A stretch of DNA of 64,000 nt from Candidatus Thiodiazotropha sp. (ex Myrtea sp. 'scaly one' KF741663) (GTDB lineage: Bacteria; Pseudomonadota; Gammaproteobacteria; Chromatiales; Chromatiaceae). Made by a program: the position numbers and the translations under genes. Positions 17,794-27,212 of the stretch are shown here, one piece after another (position 1 is the first letter of the stretch; each line of letters begins with the position of its first letter). The DNA lies in the NCBI GenBank assembly GCA_025655555.1, contig JAHXIQ010000002.1, positions 682,001 through 746,000 of the forward strand, given 5' to 3'. Below the pieces are notes generated by a model, which saw nothing but the letters and a program-made list of their open reading frames with translations, ran no database searches and was not told where the DNA came from.

Positions 17794-18726
17794 ATGTCAG
17801 CTCTGATATGCGGATCCTTCGCCTTCGATACCATTATGGTCTTTCATGACCACTTCAAGAACCATATTCTTCCTGAGCAGGTACATATCCTGAATGTCTC
17901 ATTTCTGGTGCCTGATATGCGTCGTGAGTTCGGCGGTTGTGCCGGGAATATTGCATACAATCTCAATATGCTGGGTGGAAAGGGTAAGCCTGTGGGTACC
18001 ATCGGTGAAGACTTTGCACCCTATGCGAAGTGGATGGATGAGTGCGGTGTGAGTCGCGAACATCTGCGTGTTATTCCAGGCAGCTATACGGCACAGGCCT
18101 ATATCACCACAGACAAGGACGATAACCAGATCACGGCCTTTCATCCCGGGGCCATGAACCAGGCTCACGACATTGATGTCTCAAAGATTGATGGCTGCAG
18201 TCTGGGTATGGTTTCACCCGATGGCAGACAGGGGATGATCGACCATGCAGCGCAGTTTGCCGAATCGGGGGTGCCGTTCATTTTTGACCCCGGTCAAGGC
18301 ATGCCCATGTTTGATGGCGATAGTCTGCTGAAGTTTGCTGAGCAGGCCAATTGGCTTGCCTTCAATGACTATGAAGCAAAGTTGATGACAGAGCGCACCG
18401 GCTTGAGTCTCAAGCAGCTGGCGGAAAGAGTTGAGGCGGTTATTGTTACCCGTGGTGGTGAGGGATCGGAAATCATTACCCGGGACAAGCGTTATGAGAT
18501 TCCCGTGGCGCTGGCGAAGGCACTGATCGATCCCACGGGTTGTGGTGATGCCTACCGTGCGGGCCTTCTGTTCGGTCTGATGAACGGGATGGATTGGGAT
18601 ACGACCGGCCGTATTGCGGCCTTGATGGGCGCAATTAAAATCGAGCAGGCTGGAACACAGAACCATTTTGTCTCAAAAGAGGCCTTTGCCCACCGTTTTG
18701 AGCAGGCCTTTGAATACCGTTTTTAA
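17794..18726 (+). CDS. PfkB-family carbohydrate/nucleoside kinase
   Basis: 310 residues of the ribokinase/PfkB fold. An N-terminal GGCAGNIAYNLNMLGG motif (48-62) and the C-terminal DPTGCGDAYRAG (246-257) with catalytic Asp252 are clear. The sequence resembles proteins annotated as adenosine kinase in proteobacteria, but the sugar/nucleoside substrate is not determined by visible residues. Good AAAGAGG site before the ATG. It sits between gcvPB and moaB with short gaps, so could be read from the gcv or its own promoter. Confidence 0.82.
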   Translation: MSALICGSFAFDTIMVFHDHFKNHILPEQVHILNVSFLVPDMRREFGGCAGNIAYNLNMLGGKGKPVGTIGEDFAPYAKWMDECGVSREHLRVIPGSYTAQAYITTDKDDNQITAFHPGAMNQAHDIDVSKIDGCSLGMVSPDGRQGMIDHAAQFAESGVPFIFDPGQGMPMFDGDSLLKFAEQANWLAFNDYEAKLMTERTGLSLKQLAERVEAVIVTRGGEGSEIITRDKRYEIPVALAKALIDPTGCGDAYRAGLLFGLMNGMDWDTTGRIAALMGAIKIEQAGTQNHFVSKEAFAHRFEQAFEYRF

Positions 18727-18750
18727 CCTCACTGATTGGCTGAAATAAAC

Positions 18751-19281
18751 ATGTCCGGACACTTTACAGAGAGCGATTTCATTCCCCTTAATTTGGCGGT
18801 CCTGACCGTTTCCGATAGTCGGACCGAGGAGACGGACAAGTCCGGTAATACGCTGAAAGAGCGGGCTGCCGAAGCCGGTCACAGAGTCGTAGAGAAAACC
18901 ATCGTACCTGATGATGTCTATCAGATGCGTGCGGTTGTCTCCCGCTGGATTGCCGATAGTGATGTGCATGTCGTGATCTCGACAGGTGGCACAGGCATTA
19001 CTGGCCGGGACAGTACCCCAGAGGCATTGCAGCCACTGTTCGATAAACATATTGAGGGCTTCGGTGAACTCTACCGGACCATCTCTCTCGAAGAGATTGG
19101 TACCTCGTCGATCCAGTCAAGGGCCATTGCCGGTCTGGCCAACGGAACGCTGATTTTCTGCCTGCCGGGGTCGACCGGTGCCTGTCGAACCGGTTGGGAC
19201 AATATACTCAAGGCACAGCTTGATATGCGAACCCGCCCCTGCAACTTTGCCCAAATGTTTCCACGCTTGCTCGAAAAATAG
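18751..19281 (+). CDS. moaB: Molybdenum cofactor biosynthesis protein MoaB
   Basis: 176 residues from ATG 18751 (the ORF track begins at a TTG five codons earlier). MoaB/MogA family proteins bind molybdopterin and catalyse, or are related to enzymes that catalyse, adenylylation of the pterin. Signature VISTGGTGITGRDSTPEAL and PGSTGACRTGWDNI. The domain starts LNLAVLTVSDSRTEETDKSG. Followed at 8 bases by moeA, suggesting one unit. Confidence 0.9.
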   Translation: MSGHFTESDFIPLNLAVLTVSDSRTEETDKSGNTLKERAAEAGHRVVEKTIVPDDVYQMRAVVSRWIADSDVHVVISTGGTGITGRDSTPEALQPLFDKHIEGFGELYRTISLEEIGTSSIQSRAIAGLANGTLIFCLPGSTGACRTGWDNILKAQLDMRTRPCNFAQMFPRLLEK

Positions 19282-19289
19282 GAGGCCAT

Positions 19290-20531
19290 ATGGCTGATTG
19301 TGGGTGTGATAGTCACCAGCAGAGCCTCAAGCCTTTTGATGAGGCACTGAGTTTTCTCCTGGCACAGGCCAAACCGATCACAGATACTGAAACCCTGCCG
19401 CTGGAACAGGCACTGGGTCGGGTACTGGCTGTCCCTGTCCACAGCCAAGTGGATGTGCCGCCCTGGGATAACAGTGCGATGGACGGTTATGCCATCAATA
19501 CCCGCGATCTGGTTAAGATGGAGAGTCTTCGTGTTGCCCAGCGAATCCCTGCCGGTGCGGCGGGTAGCGAACTTCAGCCAGGTACGGCTGCACGTATCTT
19601 TACCGGCGCCCCTGTACCGCCTGGTGCTGATGCAGTCGTCATGCAGGAGGTATGTACGGTTGAGGGTGATCAGGTTTCCGTGACACAACCACCGCTTCCC
19701 GGTGCCAATATCCGTCGAGCAGGTGAGGACATCCTGCAGGGTGAGGAGATTCTCAAGGCTGGTACCCGGCTTTCGCCACACCATCTTGGGCTGGCGGCCT
19801 CTGTGGGAGTGCCGACACTGACAGTCTATCGACCGTTACGGGTGGCTGTTTTTTCCAGTGGTGACGAACTTGTGATGCCTGGCGGGGAGTTGGGTCCCGG
19901 TCAGATCTATAACTCCAATCAGTTCACGCTGGGTGGTTTGGTGAAACGGATGGGTTGCGAAGTGATCCAACTGGGTATGGTGGAAGATACCCTGGAGGCA
20001 ACATGCGAGGCGCTGAAACGTGGAGCGAAGTCAGCCGATCTGATTTTGGCATCCGGTGGTGTCTCTGTGGGTGAAGAGGATCATGTCAAACCGGCGGTCG
20101 AGCAGTTGGGCTCTTTGGATCTCTGGAAAGTCGCCATACGTCCCGGCAAACCGATTGCCTTCGGTCAGGTGGATGGTACGCCCTTTTTTGGCGCACCAGG
20201 GAATCCGGTCTCTCTGTTTACCACTTTCACCATATTCGCCAGACCGTTCATTCTCCGGTTGCAGGGCATGGAAGAGGGCTATATGCCGATGGCATTCAAG
20301 GCGATCGCAGCATTCGAAAAGGCCGGGACGGACAAGCGACGTGAATATGCCCGGGCTAAAATGGAGATGGACGAGCAGGGCCGCGCAGTGGTGAAGCTCT
20401 ATGCCAACCGCTCTTCCGGTGTACTCAGCTCGGTTGCCTGGGCCAATGGTTTGGCCGTTTTGCCGGCGATGACTGCCATCAGTCAGGGTGGCGCCATCGA
20501 ATTCATCCCTTTCAGTGAGTTAATGACATGA
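19290..20531 (+). CDS. moeA: Molybdopterin molybdenumtransferase MoeA
   Basis: 413 residues. MoeA inserts molybdate into adenylylated molybdopterin. Visible features: PPWDNSAMDGYAI (N-terminal catalytic motif), GAPVPPGADAVVMQE, and the MoCF domain (ASGGVSVGEEDHVK and FGAPGNPVSLFTTF). A Cys-rich start (CGCDSHQQ) is slightly unusual. The stop overlaps the moaD start by four bases. Confidence 0.95.
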   Translation: MADCGCDSHQQSLKPFDEALSFLLAQAKPITDTETLPLEQALGRVLAVPVHSQVDVPPWDNSAMDGYAINTRDLVKMESLRVAQRIPAGAAGSELQPGTAARIFTGAPVPPGADAVVMQEVCTVEGDQVSVTQPPLPGANIRRAGEDILQGEEILKAGTRLSPHHLGLAASVGVPTLTVYRPLRVAVFSSGDELVMPGGELGPGQIYNSNQFTLGGLVKRMGCEVIQLGMVEDTLEATCEALKRGAKSADLILASGGVSVGEEDHVKPAVEQLGSLDLWKVAIRPGKPIAFGQVDGTPFFGAPGNPVSLFTTFTIFARPFILRLQGMEEGYMPMAFKAIAAFEKAGTDKRREYARAKMEMDEQGRAVVKLYANRSSGVLSSVAWANGLAVLPAMTAISQGGAIEFIPFSELMT

Positions 20532-20779
20532 TTGAGGTAAGGTTTTTTGCCCGCTTCAGAGAAGAGCTCGGCGCAGATACCGAGCAGTTGGAGGCGGGTC
20601 ATGTGAACTGCGTAGAGGATCTGTTGACCGATTTGCGAGCCAGAGGTGGTACTTGGTCGCGGCTCTTTGCTGAGGATCAGCGGGTCATGGCGGCGGTCAA
20701 TCAAGAAGTGGCTGATCAGAGTACGCCACTGAAGGATGGGGATGAGGTCGCATTCTTTCCGCCGGTGACGGGTGGTTGA
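20528..20779 (+). CDS. moaD: Molybdopterin synthase small subunit MoaD
   Basis: 83 residues with a ubiquitin-like fold and the C-terminal Gly-Gly (PPVTGG) that is adenylylated by MoeB and thiocarboxylated to donate sulfur. A MoeB-like activator is encoded at 60384. Start overlaps moeA by four bases; moaE begins before it ends. Confidence 0.95.
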   Translation: MIEVRFFARFREELGADTEQLEAGHVNCVEDLLTDLRARGGTWSRLFAEDQRVMAAVNQEVADQSTPLKDGDEVAFFPPVTGG

Positions 20780-21254
20780 TCCAGTGAACTATGTCCATGT
20801 GCAGAGTGAACCCCTAGATCCCCATCGCGAGGTCGATCAGCTGCGTGCCGACAACCCGATGATCGGTGCCGTGGTGAGTTTCATCGGACTGATGCGCGAT
20901 ATGAACGAGGGGGATAAGGTTGACCGGCTTTTTCTCGAGCACTACCCGGGAATGACGGAGAAGGCGTTACTCAAAATTGTTGAGGAGGCGTCACGCCGCT
21001 GGGATCTGCAAGGGTGCCGAGTGGTGCACCGGGTGGGTGAAATGCGGCCTACCGACCCCATCGTTGTGGTGGTTGTGGCCAGCAGTCATCGAAAAGAAGC
21101 CTTCCTAGGCTGCGAATTTGTTATAGACTATCTAAAGACGCAGGCCCCATTCTGGAAAAAAGAGCTGACAGAGGGTGGTGAGCGTTGGGTGGATGCCCGC
21201 ATCAGTGATGACGAGGCAGAAGAAAAATGGCGCTCCGCTTCGTCGGATGACTAA
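20772..21254 (+). CDS. moaE: Molybdopterin synthase catalytic subunit MoaE
   Basis: About 160 residues. With MoaD it converts precursor Z (cPMP) to molybdopterin. Motifs LEHYPGMTEKAL, VVHRVGEM, FVIDYLKTQAPFWKKE are conserved. Two GTG starts are possible: 20772 (overlapping moaD by eight bases) and 20784 just after it; no ATG is available before the conserved region. moaA, moaC and mobA are not in the window. Confidence 0.93.
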   Translation: MVDPVNYVHVQSEPLDPHREVDQLRADNPMIGAVVSFIGLMRDMNEGDKVDRLFLEHYPGMTEKALLKIVEEASRRWDLQGCRVVHRVGEMRPTDPIVVVVVASSHRKEAFLGCEFVIDYLKTQAPFWKKELTEGGERWVDARISDDEAEEKWRSASSDD

Positions 21255-21329
21255 AGAAATCACCCACGCTGCCGCAGAGATCTCATATTAGGCTGATCAG
21301 AATGGATCTGGAAATTGAGAGGCATTTTC

Positions 21330-21977
21330 ATGGACAAGCGGTTCGGGATTTTTTTAGGATTGGCCTGTTTTGGTCTGACAACGGCTAACGCCGGCTCGAC
21401 CGATATTGCGCTGACCGCCAAATTGGGCAGTCTGGGGCTCGGTATTGAAGGGACTTTTGGTCTGGCTGAGCACTTTAATGCCCGCCTGGGTCTGAACAAA
21501 CTCGATTACGATCGCACTGAAACTATCTCTGATATCCAATACGACCTGGATCTGGAGTTGCAGTCCGTTTCACTACTTGCCGACTGGCACCCCTTCGGAT
21601 CGGCTTTCCGCTTTACCGCCGGCTTGATGAGCAACGGTAATGAGCTAACGGGTTCCTCAACATCAGACAGTCTCACTATCGGTGATACCACCTATCCGGG
21701 CATAGGTCTTGATGCCAAGCTCGATTTCGACTCTACCGCCCCCTATTTGGGTGTCGGTTGGGGGAATGCCCTGGCAGCGGGTAAGGGCTGGGGATTCAAT
21801 GTGGACCTCGGTATCATGTTTCAAGGTTCGGGCAACGTGAGTCTGGTACCTACTGGTGCTGGCGCGTCTCTGGTCGATCCTGCCGATATCGCGCTTGAAG
21901 AGCAGCGATTCGAAGATGATATCAAGAACTATAAATACTACCCGGTATTCTCATTCGGAGCCTCATACAGGTTCTGA
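21330..21977 (+). CDS. Small outer-membrane beta-barrel protein, function unknown
   Basis: 215 residues from ATG 21330, which has GAGAGG upstream; the ORF-track TTG is not needed. A signal peptide (MDKRFGIFLGLACFGLTTANA) precedes strands rich in alternating hydrophobics, such as IALTAKLGSLGLGIEGTFG and HFNARLGLNKLDYD. The C-terminal SFGASYRF ends in Phe like OMP barrels. The predicted size (8-10 strands) suits an OmpA-like or OmpW-like barrel, but no specific family is recognised. It ends in a strong terminator. Confidence 0.75.
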   Translation: MDKRFGIFLGLACFGLTTANAGSTDIALTAKLGSLGLGIEGTFGLAEHFNARLGLNKLDYDRTETISDIQYDLDLELQSVSLLADWHPFGSAFRFTAGLMSNGNELTGSSTSDSLTIGDTTYPGIGLDAKLDFDSTAPYLGVGWGNALAAGKGWGFNVDLGIMFQGSGNVSLVPTGAGASLVDPADIALEEQRFEDDIKNYKYYPVFSFGASYRF

Positions 21978-22002
21978 CTCCAGGTTGGAAATATAAGCAA
22001 CA

Positions 22003-22028
22003 AACCCGGCCGATGCGCCGGGTTTTTT
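22003..22028 (+). terminator. Intrinsic terminator after the small OMP gene
   Basis: Perfect AACCCGGC/GCCGGGTT stem with a 6-base loop, followed by TTTT GT. Lies 26 bases after the stop codon. Confidence 0.9.
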
Positions 22029-22033
22029 GTCTC

Positions 22034-22148
22034 CGTCATCCCGCTATTGGAATTAACGAGAAAAAGATATCTTCTGATGGGGTGAATCAGGAAGAATTCG
22101 ATATTGGAGAGAGAGGCAGGCTGCCGGGATGACGCACTGCATCCCGGC
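22034..22148. repeat. Palindromic extragenic element between two genes
   Basis: CGTCATCCCG (22034-22043) and CGGGATGACG (22125-22134) are perfect 10-bp inverted repeats about 80 bases apart, and a second hairpin GCCGGGATG/CATCCCGGC (22123-22148) shares the right arm. This looks like a short palindromic (MITE/REP-like) unit. It also sits just beyond the stop of the XRE gene and may act as its transcript end. Confidence 0.45.
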
Positions 22149-22159
22149 GCCGGAGAAAA

Positions 22160-22534
22160 TCACTTCTTATTCGAATGCAACAGGACCTGCTCGAAGATAT
22201 TACGTTTGATACGGCTTCGAAGGGGCTCTGGCAGGCGATGCCAGGCCTTGGCAACTTCTTCTGCTTCTTCGTCAAGAACTGTACTGGCTTCTTCACCGAA
22301 CATCAGCCAGGCAGGGTTAACATCCAGTACCTGTGCGATCTCATCTATCTTTCTCGGTCGCAGGCTTTTACCGTTTTCGATCTTCTGGATCACGGCTTGG
22401 TTGGTTCCTGCGCGCAGAGCCAGTTCTTCCTGGGTCCAGCCGCGCTCTCGCCTTTTACGTCTTAACCGAGATCCTAAAGTATCCATTTTACGCGGTATGT
22501 ATGTTTCAAATTTCTGTGCGTGTACGTAGCTCAT
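22160..22534 (-). CDS. XRE/Cro-type HTH transcriptional regulator
   Basis: About 125 residues from ATG 22534, preceded by GGGAAGGA, a good ribosome binding site; the ORF-track start at 22600 has none. The HTH (residues about 16-70) reads LGSRLRRKRRERGWTQEELALRAGTNQAVIQKIENGK. A C-terminal region after DVNPAWLMFGEEAS is acidic and helical. Divergent from lgt; an imperfect inverted repeat between the two genes may be its operator. Targets unknown. Confidence 0.85.
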   Translation of the reverse strand: MSYVHAQKFETYIPRKMDTLGSRLRRKRRERGWTQEELALRAGTNQAVIQKIENGKSLRPRKIDEIAQVLDVNPAWLMFGEEASTVLDEEAEEVAKAWHRLPEPLRSRIKRNIFEQVLLHSNKK

Positions 22535-22721
22535 AGTCCTTCCCGTTTGGATGCTAAGGTGTGCTGCATCGTCTGTACGAGATAGCGGCGCTGCAATCAA
22601 AAACTTGACACCCTGCAGAAGTCCGTCACGTCGTCTGCGAAATAAATTCCGTTATGGGGGAGGAATGTGACCTGCTTCACGGAATAGTACCATTAGATAG
22701 GCGTCGGGATTCTGTAAATTT

Positions 22722-22742
22722 ACGAATATTTGGCAGATTCGT
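22722..22742. promoter_or_regulatory. Inverted repeat, candidate operator upstream of lgt
   Basis: ACGAAT (22722-22727) and ATTCGT (22737-22742) are separated by 9 bases in the divergent spacer between the XRE regulator and lgt. Length and symmetry fit a dimeric HTH binding site. No experimental support; it may also arise by chance in an AT-rich spacer. Confidence 0.25.
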
Positions 22743-22774
22743 GAACTTTATTCCTTGTGATACCATGCGCGACC

Positions 22775-23626
22775 ATGATTACTTACCCTGAGTTCATTGA
22801 TCCGGTGCTGTTGGCGATTGGACCGCTCCAGATTCACTGGTACGGCGTGATGTACCTGATCGGCTTTCTGGGAGGCTGGTGGCTAGGCCGGGTGCGGGCA
22901 GCAAAACCGGGCTGTCTCTGGTCCCCGCAGCAGGTTGATGACATTGTGTTTTACATTGTCCTGGGCGTGGTGCTGGGTGGGCGCGTCGGATCTGTGTTGT
23001 TCTATGGTTTCAGCGGATTCCTGGCAGACCCGCTCTCACTTTTCAGGGTTTGGGAAGGGGGCATGTCCTTCCATGGGGGGCTGATCGGCGTGCTGCTGGC
23101 CATGTGGCTATTTGCCCGTCGTCACGGCCGTACTTTTTTCGATGCAACCGATTTTATCGCACCCTTGGTGACGATTGGGCTGGGAACGGGCCGTTTGGGC
23201 AACTTTATCAATGCGGAACTCTGGGGTGGGCCCACCAATCTGCCATGGGGCATGCGTGTGCCCTGTGCAGATGCCGGCATGCTCTGTAGTCGCCTGGGTA
23301 TGCCAGTGGATGCCGTCTATTCTCTGCCGGTTCACCCCAGCCAGCTCTATGAATTTCTGCTGGAAGGTGTACTGCTGTTTCTGGTCCTGTGGTTCTTTTC
23401 CGCAAAAGGTCCTCCCCGTATGGCTGTCTCCGGGCTTTTTCTGCTCTGTTATGGCGTCTTTCGTTTTCTGGTCGAGCTGGTGCGCATGCCGGATGCGCAT
23501 ATCGGCTATCTCGCCTTTGACTGGGTGACTATGGGGCAACTTCTGAGCGCGCCTATGATATTGTTCGGCATACTTTTGCTTTTTCTGGCCTATCGCTCAA
23601 AAGCGCCATTGGAAACAACTTCATGA
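22775..23626 (+). CDS. lgt: Prolipoprotein diacylglyceryl transferase
   Basis: 283 residues from ATG 22775 (GTG 22757 also open). Lgt transfers diacylglycerol from phosphatidylglycerol to the lipobox Cys of prolipoproteins. Several membrane helices; conserved HGGLIG (in [13 protein letters not shown]), the [13 protein letters not shown] signature and HPSQLYE are visible. The window encodes several substrates for it (lipoboxes in the DUF4382, RlpA, MltB, DUF5666 and other proteins). Overlaps thyA by four bases: an lgt-thyA-folA order conserved in many gammaproteobacteria. Confidence 0.96.
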   Translation: MITYPEFIDPVLLAIGPLQIHWYGVMYLIGFLGGWWLGRVRAAKPGCLWSPQQVDDIVFYIVLGVVLGGRVGSVLFYGFSGFLADPLSLFRVWEGGMSFHGGLIGVLLAMWLFARRHGRTFFDATDFIAPLVTIGLGTGRLGNFINAELWGGPTNLPWGMRVPCADAGMLCSRLGMPVDAVYSLPVHPSQLYEFLLEGVLLFLVLWFFSAKGPPRMAVSGLFLLCYGVFRFLVELVRMPDAHIGYLAFDWVTMGQLLSAPMILFGILLLFLAYRSKAPLETTS

Positions 23627-24417
23627 AGCAGTATCTAGATCTGTTGCGCCATGTGCGTGACCAGGGTGTGGTGAAGGAGGATCGTACCGGAACCGGCACA
23701 CGCAGTGTCTTCGGCTACCAGATGCGTTTCAATCTCGCCGACGGTTTTCCCGTGTTGACCACAAAAAAACTCCACCTGCGCTCGATCATTCATGAGCTGC
23801 TCTGGTTTCTCAAAGGCGATACCAACATCGCTTATCTGAAAGATAACGGGGTGAGTATTTGGGATGAGTGGGCGGATGAGAAAGGTGATCTGGGACCGGT
23901 TTATGGTCATCAGTGGCGCTCCTGGCCCACCTCTGATGGTGGCCAGATCGACCAGATCAGTCAGTTGGTGACACAAATCCGTACCAATCCCGATTCACGC
24001 CGTCTCATCGTCTCAGCCTGGAATCCTGCCGATATCGAGCACATGGCGCTACCACCTTGCCACTGTCTGTTTCAGTTCTATGTGGCCGATGGTCGCCTCT
24101 CTTGCCAGCTCTATCAGCGGAGTGCCGATATCTTTCTTGGTGTGCCGTTCAATATTGCCTCCTATGCCCTATTGACCATGATGGTGGCGCAGGTGACCGG
24201 TCTGCAGCCTGGTGAGTTCGTACATACCTTCGGTGACGCACATCTCTATAGCAATCATGTCGATCAGACAGAATTACAGTTGAGTCGTGATCTGCGTGAC
24301 TTGCCGGCTATGCAGATCAACCCGGCGGTGAAGGATATATTTGGATTTCGTTTCGAGGATTTCGAGCTGGTTGGTTACGATCCGCATCCCCATATTAAGG
24401 CGCCGGTGGCAGTTTAG
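23623..24417 (+). CDS. thyA: Thymidylate synthase
   Basis: 264 residues, identical in length to E. coli ThyA. Converts dUMP to dTMP with methylene-THF. Nucleophile Cys146 ([12 protein letters not shown]), Arg21 (EDRTGTGT) and [11 protein letters not shown] are present. Overlaps lgt upstream and folA downstream; DHFR made from folA re-reduces the dihydrofolate it produces. Confidence 0.97.
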   Translation: MKQYLDLLRHVRDQGVVKEDRTGTGTRSVFGYQMRFNLADGFPVLTTKKLHLRSIIHELLWFLKGDTNIAYLKDNGVSIWDEWADEKGDLGPVYGHQWRSWPTSDGGQIDQISQLVTQIRTNPDSRRLIVSAWNPADIEHMALPPCHCLFQFYVADGRLSCQLYQRSADIFLGVPFNIASYALLTMMVAQVTGLQPGEFVHTFGDAHLYSNHVDQTELQLSRDLRDLPAMQINPAVKDIFGFRFEDFELVGYDPHPHIKAPVAV

Positions 24418-24923
24418 TGGATCATGAAAAACCGCTGATATCGATCATCGTGGCGATGGCGAAGAATGGAATCATCGGCCGAGAAAACCAGTTGCCCTGG
24501 CGACTGCCGGCAGATCTGAGTCATTTTAAGGCTCTCACCATGGGTAAGCCGATCATTATGGGACGTAAGACCTGGGAGTCTCTGCCGGGAGTCTTGCCCG
24601 GACGCAGGCATATTGTGATCACAAGGGATATCAACTACCAGGCCGAGTCGTGCACTGTGGTCCACACGGTGGATGATGCGCTGACTGCCGCAGGTGGGGT
24701 GCCGGAGATCATGATTGTCGGTGGGGGGGCTATATATAAGGAAACATTGCCGAGAGCCGATCGTCTCTATTTGACGCTGGTGGATGTGGTCGCAGAAGGC
24801 GATGCCTGTTTCCCTGAGATCGACTGGGATAGTTGGCGGGAAGTGAGTCGGGAGCCTCACCCGGCAGATGAGAAAAATCCCTATGCCTATACTTTTCTTG
24901 AATTGGAGAAGAAGGCAGCTTAG
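24417..24923 (+). CDS. folA: Dihydrofolate reductase
   Basis: 168 residues from GTG 24417 that shares a base with the thyA stop. Reduces dihydrofolate with NADPH. Motifs: [24 protein letters not shown] (Met20 loop region), [11 protein letters not shown] and [13 protein letters not shown]. The next gene, AIM24-type, is convergent and overlaps its end by four bases. Confidence 0.95.
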   Translation: MDHEKPLISIIVAMAKNGIIGRENQLPWRLPADLSHFKALTMGKPIIMGRKTWESLPGVLPGRRHIVITRDINYQAESCTVVHTVDDALTAAGGVPEIMIVGGGAIYKETLPRADRLYLTLVDVVAEGDACFPEIDWDSWREVSREPHPADEKNPYAYTFLELEKKAA

Positions 24924-25672
24924 CCTTCACCCCGATCTTTGCCTCCACCTTGCGGGGCATGCTGCAGAATTCGGTCTGCCATACGTGAGAAGGGCAGGCT
25001 TTGAATCCAGACTTTCCCAGTCCCGCTCAAAGTGGCGAGAAAGAGCCCTTCACCACCAAATATCATCGATTTAAGTCCTCCCGCCATGCGGATATCGTAT
25101 TCGATGCCATCGGTGAAGCCGACCAGGCAGCCAGTGTCGATACGCAGGGTTTCTCCATTCAGTTGCTTTTCAACAACAGTTCCGCCCGCCTGAATGAAGG
25201 CAAGCCCGTCACCTTCGAGTTTTTGCAGGATGAAACCCTCGCCACCGAATAATCCACTGCCGAGCCGCTTATTGAAAGCAATGTCGAGTCGAGTGCCCAA
25301 GGCGGCGCAGAGAAAGGCGTCCTTCTGGCAGGTGATCTGTCCGCCAAGCTGGCTGAGATCGAGCGGCATGACGGAGCCGGGATAAGGGGCGGAAAAGGCT
25401 ACTGTAGCCTTGTCGGCAGTTCCGCTATGGGTGAAATGGGTCGTAAAGACAGATTCCCCGGTGAGCATGCGTTTGCCAGCACTGAAAAGTTTGCCGAATA
25501 CCCCCTCGTCGGGATCAGCGCCATCGCCCATTTTTGTCTCGAAGCCTATTTGCTCATCCATGTAAGTCATGGAACCTGCTTCGGCAATAACCGTCTCGCC
25601 CGGGTCAAGATAAATCTCTACAAGCTGCATATCATGGCCGATGATTTGATAATCAATCTCGTGGGCGCGCAT
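24920..25672 (-). CDS. AIM24/TIGR00266 family protein
   Basis: 250 residues from ATG 25672, which has AAGGAG five to nine bases upstream; the ORF-track TTG at 25690 is inferior. Members form a TRAP-like beta-sandwich (about 230-260 residues). Conserved segments: [26 protein letters not shown] and [22 protein letters not shown]. It shares part of its fold with yeast AIM24. Biochemical function unknown; one of several families that are common in bacteria without a known role. Confidence 0.82.
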   Translation of the reverse strand: MRAHEIDYQIIGHDMQLVEIYLDPGETVIAEAGSMTYMDEQIGFETKMGDGADPDEGVFGKLFSAGKRMLTGESVFTTHFTHSGTADKATVAFSAPYPGSVMPLDLSQLGGQITCQKDAFLCAALGTRLDIAFNKRLGSGLFGGEGFILQKLEGDGLAFIQAGGTVVEKQLNGETLRIDTGCLVGFTDGIEYDIRMAGGLKSMIFGGEGLFLATLSGTGKVWIQSLPFSRMADRILQHAPQGGGKDRGEG

Positions 25673-25719
25673 GGGAGGCTCCTTTTTCAATAAACCTGGA
25701 CAGCTTTCGAATTGTCTGT

Positions 25720-26559
25720 CTATTTTTTCGTCGGCTTTACCGTCCCGGGACAGGCTAAATGAATCGGTTTTGGTGGTTGCGATTTACGCACACGCAGGGC
25801 GGTGAGTTTTCCACCCCATAAGCAACCGCTATCGAGACACCAGGCATTGTCTGCTTGATGATAGCCCAGGGTCGACCAGTGACCAAAAAGGATACGGTTG
25901 CGGCGGGTGGCACGGTTGGATATCTCAAACCAGGGCAGTGCTCCCTTAGATTGAGAGCCTGGTGAACCCTTGTCACGCAATGACAACCTGCCGTCTTTTG
26001 TACAGTATCGCAGGCGGGTGAAGGCATTGGTAATGAAGCGTAAGCGTTCGATACCTTTCAAGCTGCTTTGCCACTGGTCGGGATGGTTGCCATACATCTT
26101 ATGGCAAAATTCATGAAAACCGGGTCCTCTCAGGATCTTTTCCAGTTCACCTGCACAGGCGAGGGCTGTTTTGAGATCCCACTGGGGAGGCAGACCTGCG
26201 TGGATCAGGCTGTAACCACGCTTTTCATTATGATGCATCACAGGGCGGTGACGTAGCCAGTGGATCAGTTCGTCCCGGTCCGGCGCCTTGAGTATCTCAT
26301 CAAGGGTGCCGTGTTTGTAGTGGCTGCGGTTACCTTGTGAAAGGGCAAGCAGATGCAGGTCATGATTGCCCAGCACGGTGACGGCCTGATCCTTCAGCGA
26401 CTTTACGAAACGCAGTACTTCAAGTGACTTGGGGCCCCGATTGACCAGGTCTCCGGCAAACCAGAGTTTGTCGTTGCCTGAATCAAAACCGATTTTCTCC
26501 AGCAATGCCATGAGATCGTCATAGCACCCTTGTATATCACCGATCGCATACGTCGCCAT
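25720..26559 (-). CDS. apaH: Diadenosine tetraphosphatase ApaH
   Basis: 279 residues; hydrolyses Ap4A symmetrically to two ADP. Phosphoesterase motifs [10 protein letters not shown] (metal site), [10 protein letters not shown] and GNHDLH are all visible near the N-terminus. Start ATG 26559 overlaps the stop of the upstream membrane gene. apaH is in one unit with apaG two genes upstream, as in many gammaproteobacteria, with a DUF2238 gene interposed. Confidence 0.95.
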   Translation of the reverse strand: MATYAIGDIQGCYDDLMALLEKIGFDSGNDKLWFAGDLVNRGPKSLEVLRFVKSLKDQAVTVLGNHDLHLLALSQGNRSHYKHGTLDEILKAPDRDELIHWLRHRPVMHHNEKRGYSLIHAGLPPQWDLKTALACAGELEKILRGPGFHEFCHKMYGNHPDQWQSSLKGIERLRFITNAFTRLRYCTKDGRLSLRDKGSPGSQSKGALPWFEISNRATRRNRILFGHWSTLGYHQADNAWCLDSGCLWGGKLTALRVRKSQPPKPIHLACPGTVKPTKK

Positions 26560-27185
26560 CAGATATTTTTCATCCGCTCGAGTTGTTTGTCGTGAGGTGT
26601 TGATAGTAACAAGAGCGCACAGGTTGCACCGATTAGGGCAAGAAACATGTCAGTTTGTGTATCCCAGGGGTCCCCCTGCGTACCGAGAAAAGCATCGGCT
26701 GCCTGTTCGCTGAGTAGCGCTACCCACCACTCGATCAACTCATAGAAGGCGCTGAAGGCAAGGCAGATTGAGAGGCAGAGAAAGAATAGCCAGCGTCCAG
26801 TCTGTAGTGGTGAGCGTCTTAACAGGATCTCACGGGCCAGTATGGCAGGGACGAAACCCTGCACAAAATGTCCGACCCGATCATAGTGGTTGCGGGACAG
26901 ATCGAATACCTCCTGTAACCAGTTGAAGAGGGGGACCTCCGCATAGGTGTAGAACCCGCCAATCATTAGAATGACTGCGTGAAATGCCAACAGCCGACAG
27001 AGCAGCAGGGTCAGTGGGAAGTGCCGCCAAGTAACGGCCAGTAGAACCAGGCCGATCATCACCGGCGCCGTTTCCAGGAACCAGGTATAGCGGTCTGCAA
27101 CCGGGTCGATACCACTGAGTATGAGCAGTAACAATATGCCGGCGGCTAACACTGTGGGTTCAGAGAACCGCGAGGCCTGCTGCAT
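26559..27185 (-). CDS. DUF2238/YjdF-type membrane protein
   Basis: About 208 residues with five or six hydrophobic helices (ILLLLILSGIDPV, VMIGLVLLAV, AVILMIGGFYTY and others), two acidic/His motifs in loops (HYDRVGHFVQGFVP, AFYELIEWW, DPWDTQTDM). These histidine/acid residues at the membrane face are typical of the DUF2238 family. Function unknown. Inserted between apaG and apaH with a one-base overlap to apaH. A GTG two codons earlier is also possible. Confidence 0.75.
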   Translation of the reverse strand: MQQASRFSEPTVLAAGILLLLILSGIDPVADRYTWFLETAPVMIGLVLLAVTWRHFPLTLLLCRLLAFHAVILMIGGFYTYAEVPLFNWLQEVFDLSRNHYDRVGHFVQGFVPAILAREILLRRSPLQTGRWLFFLCLSICLAFSAFYELIEWWVALLSEQAADAFLGTQGDPWDTQTDMFLALIGATCALLLLSTPHDKQLERMKNI

Positions 27186-27212
27186 AGTCACTCCGATTCG
27201 CTGTCGATGAGT

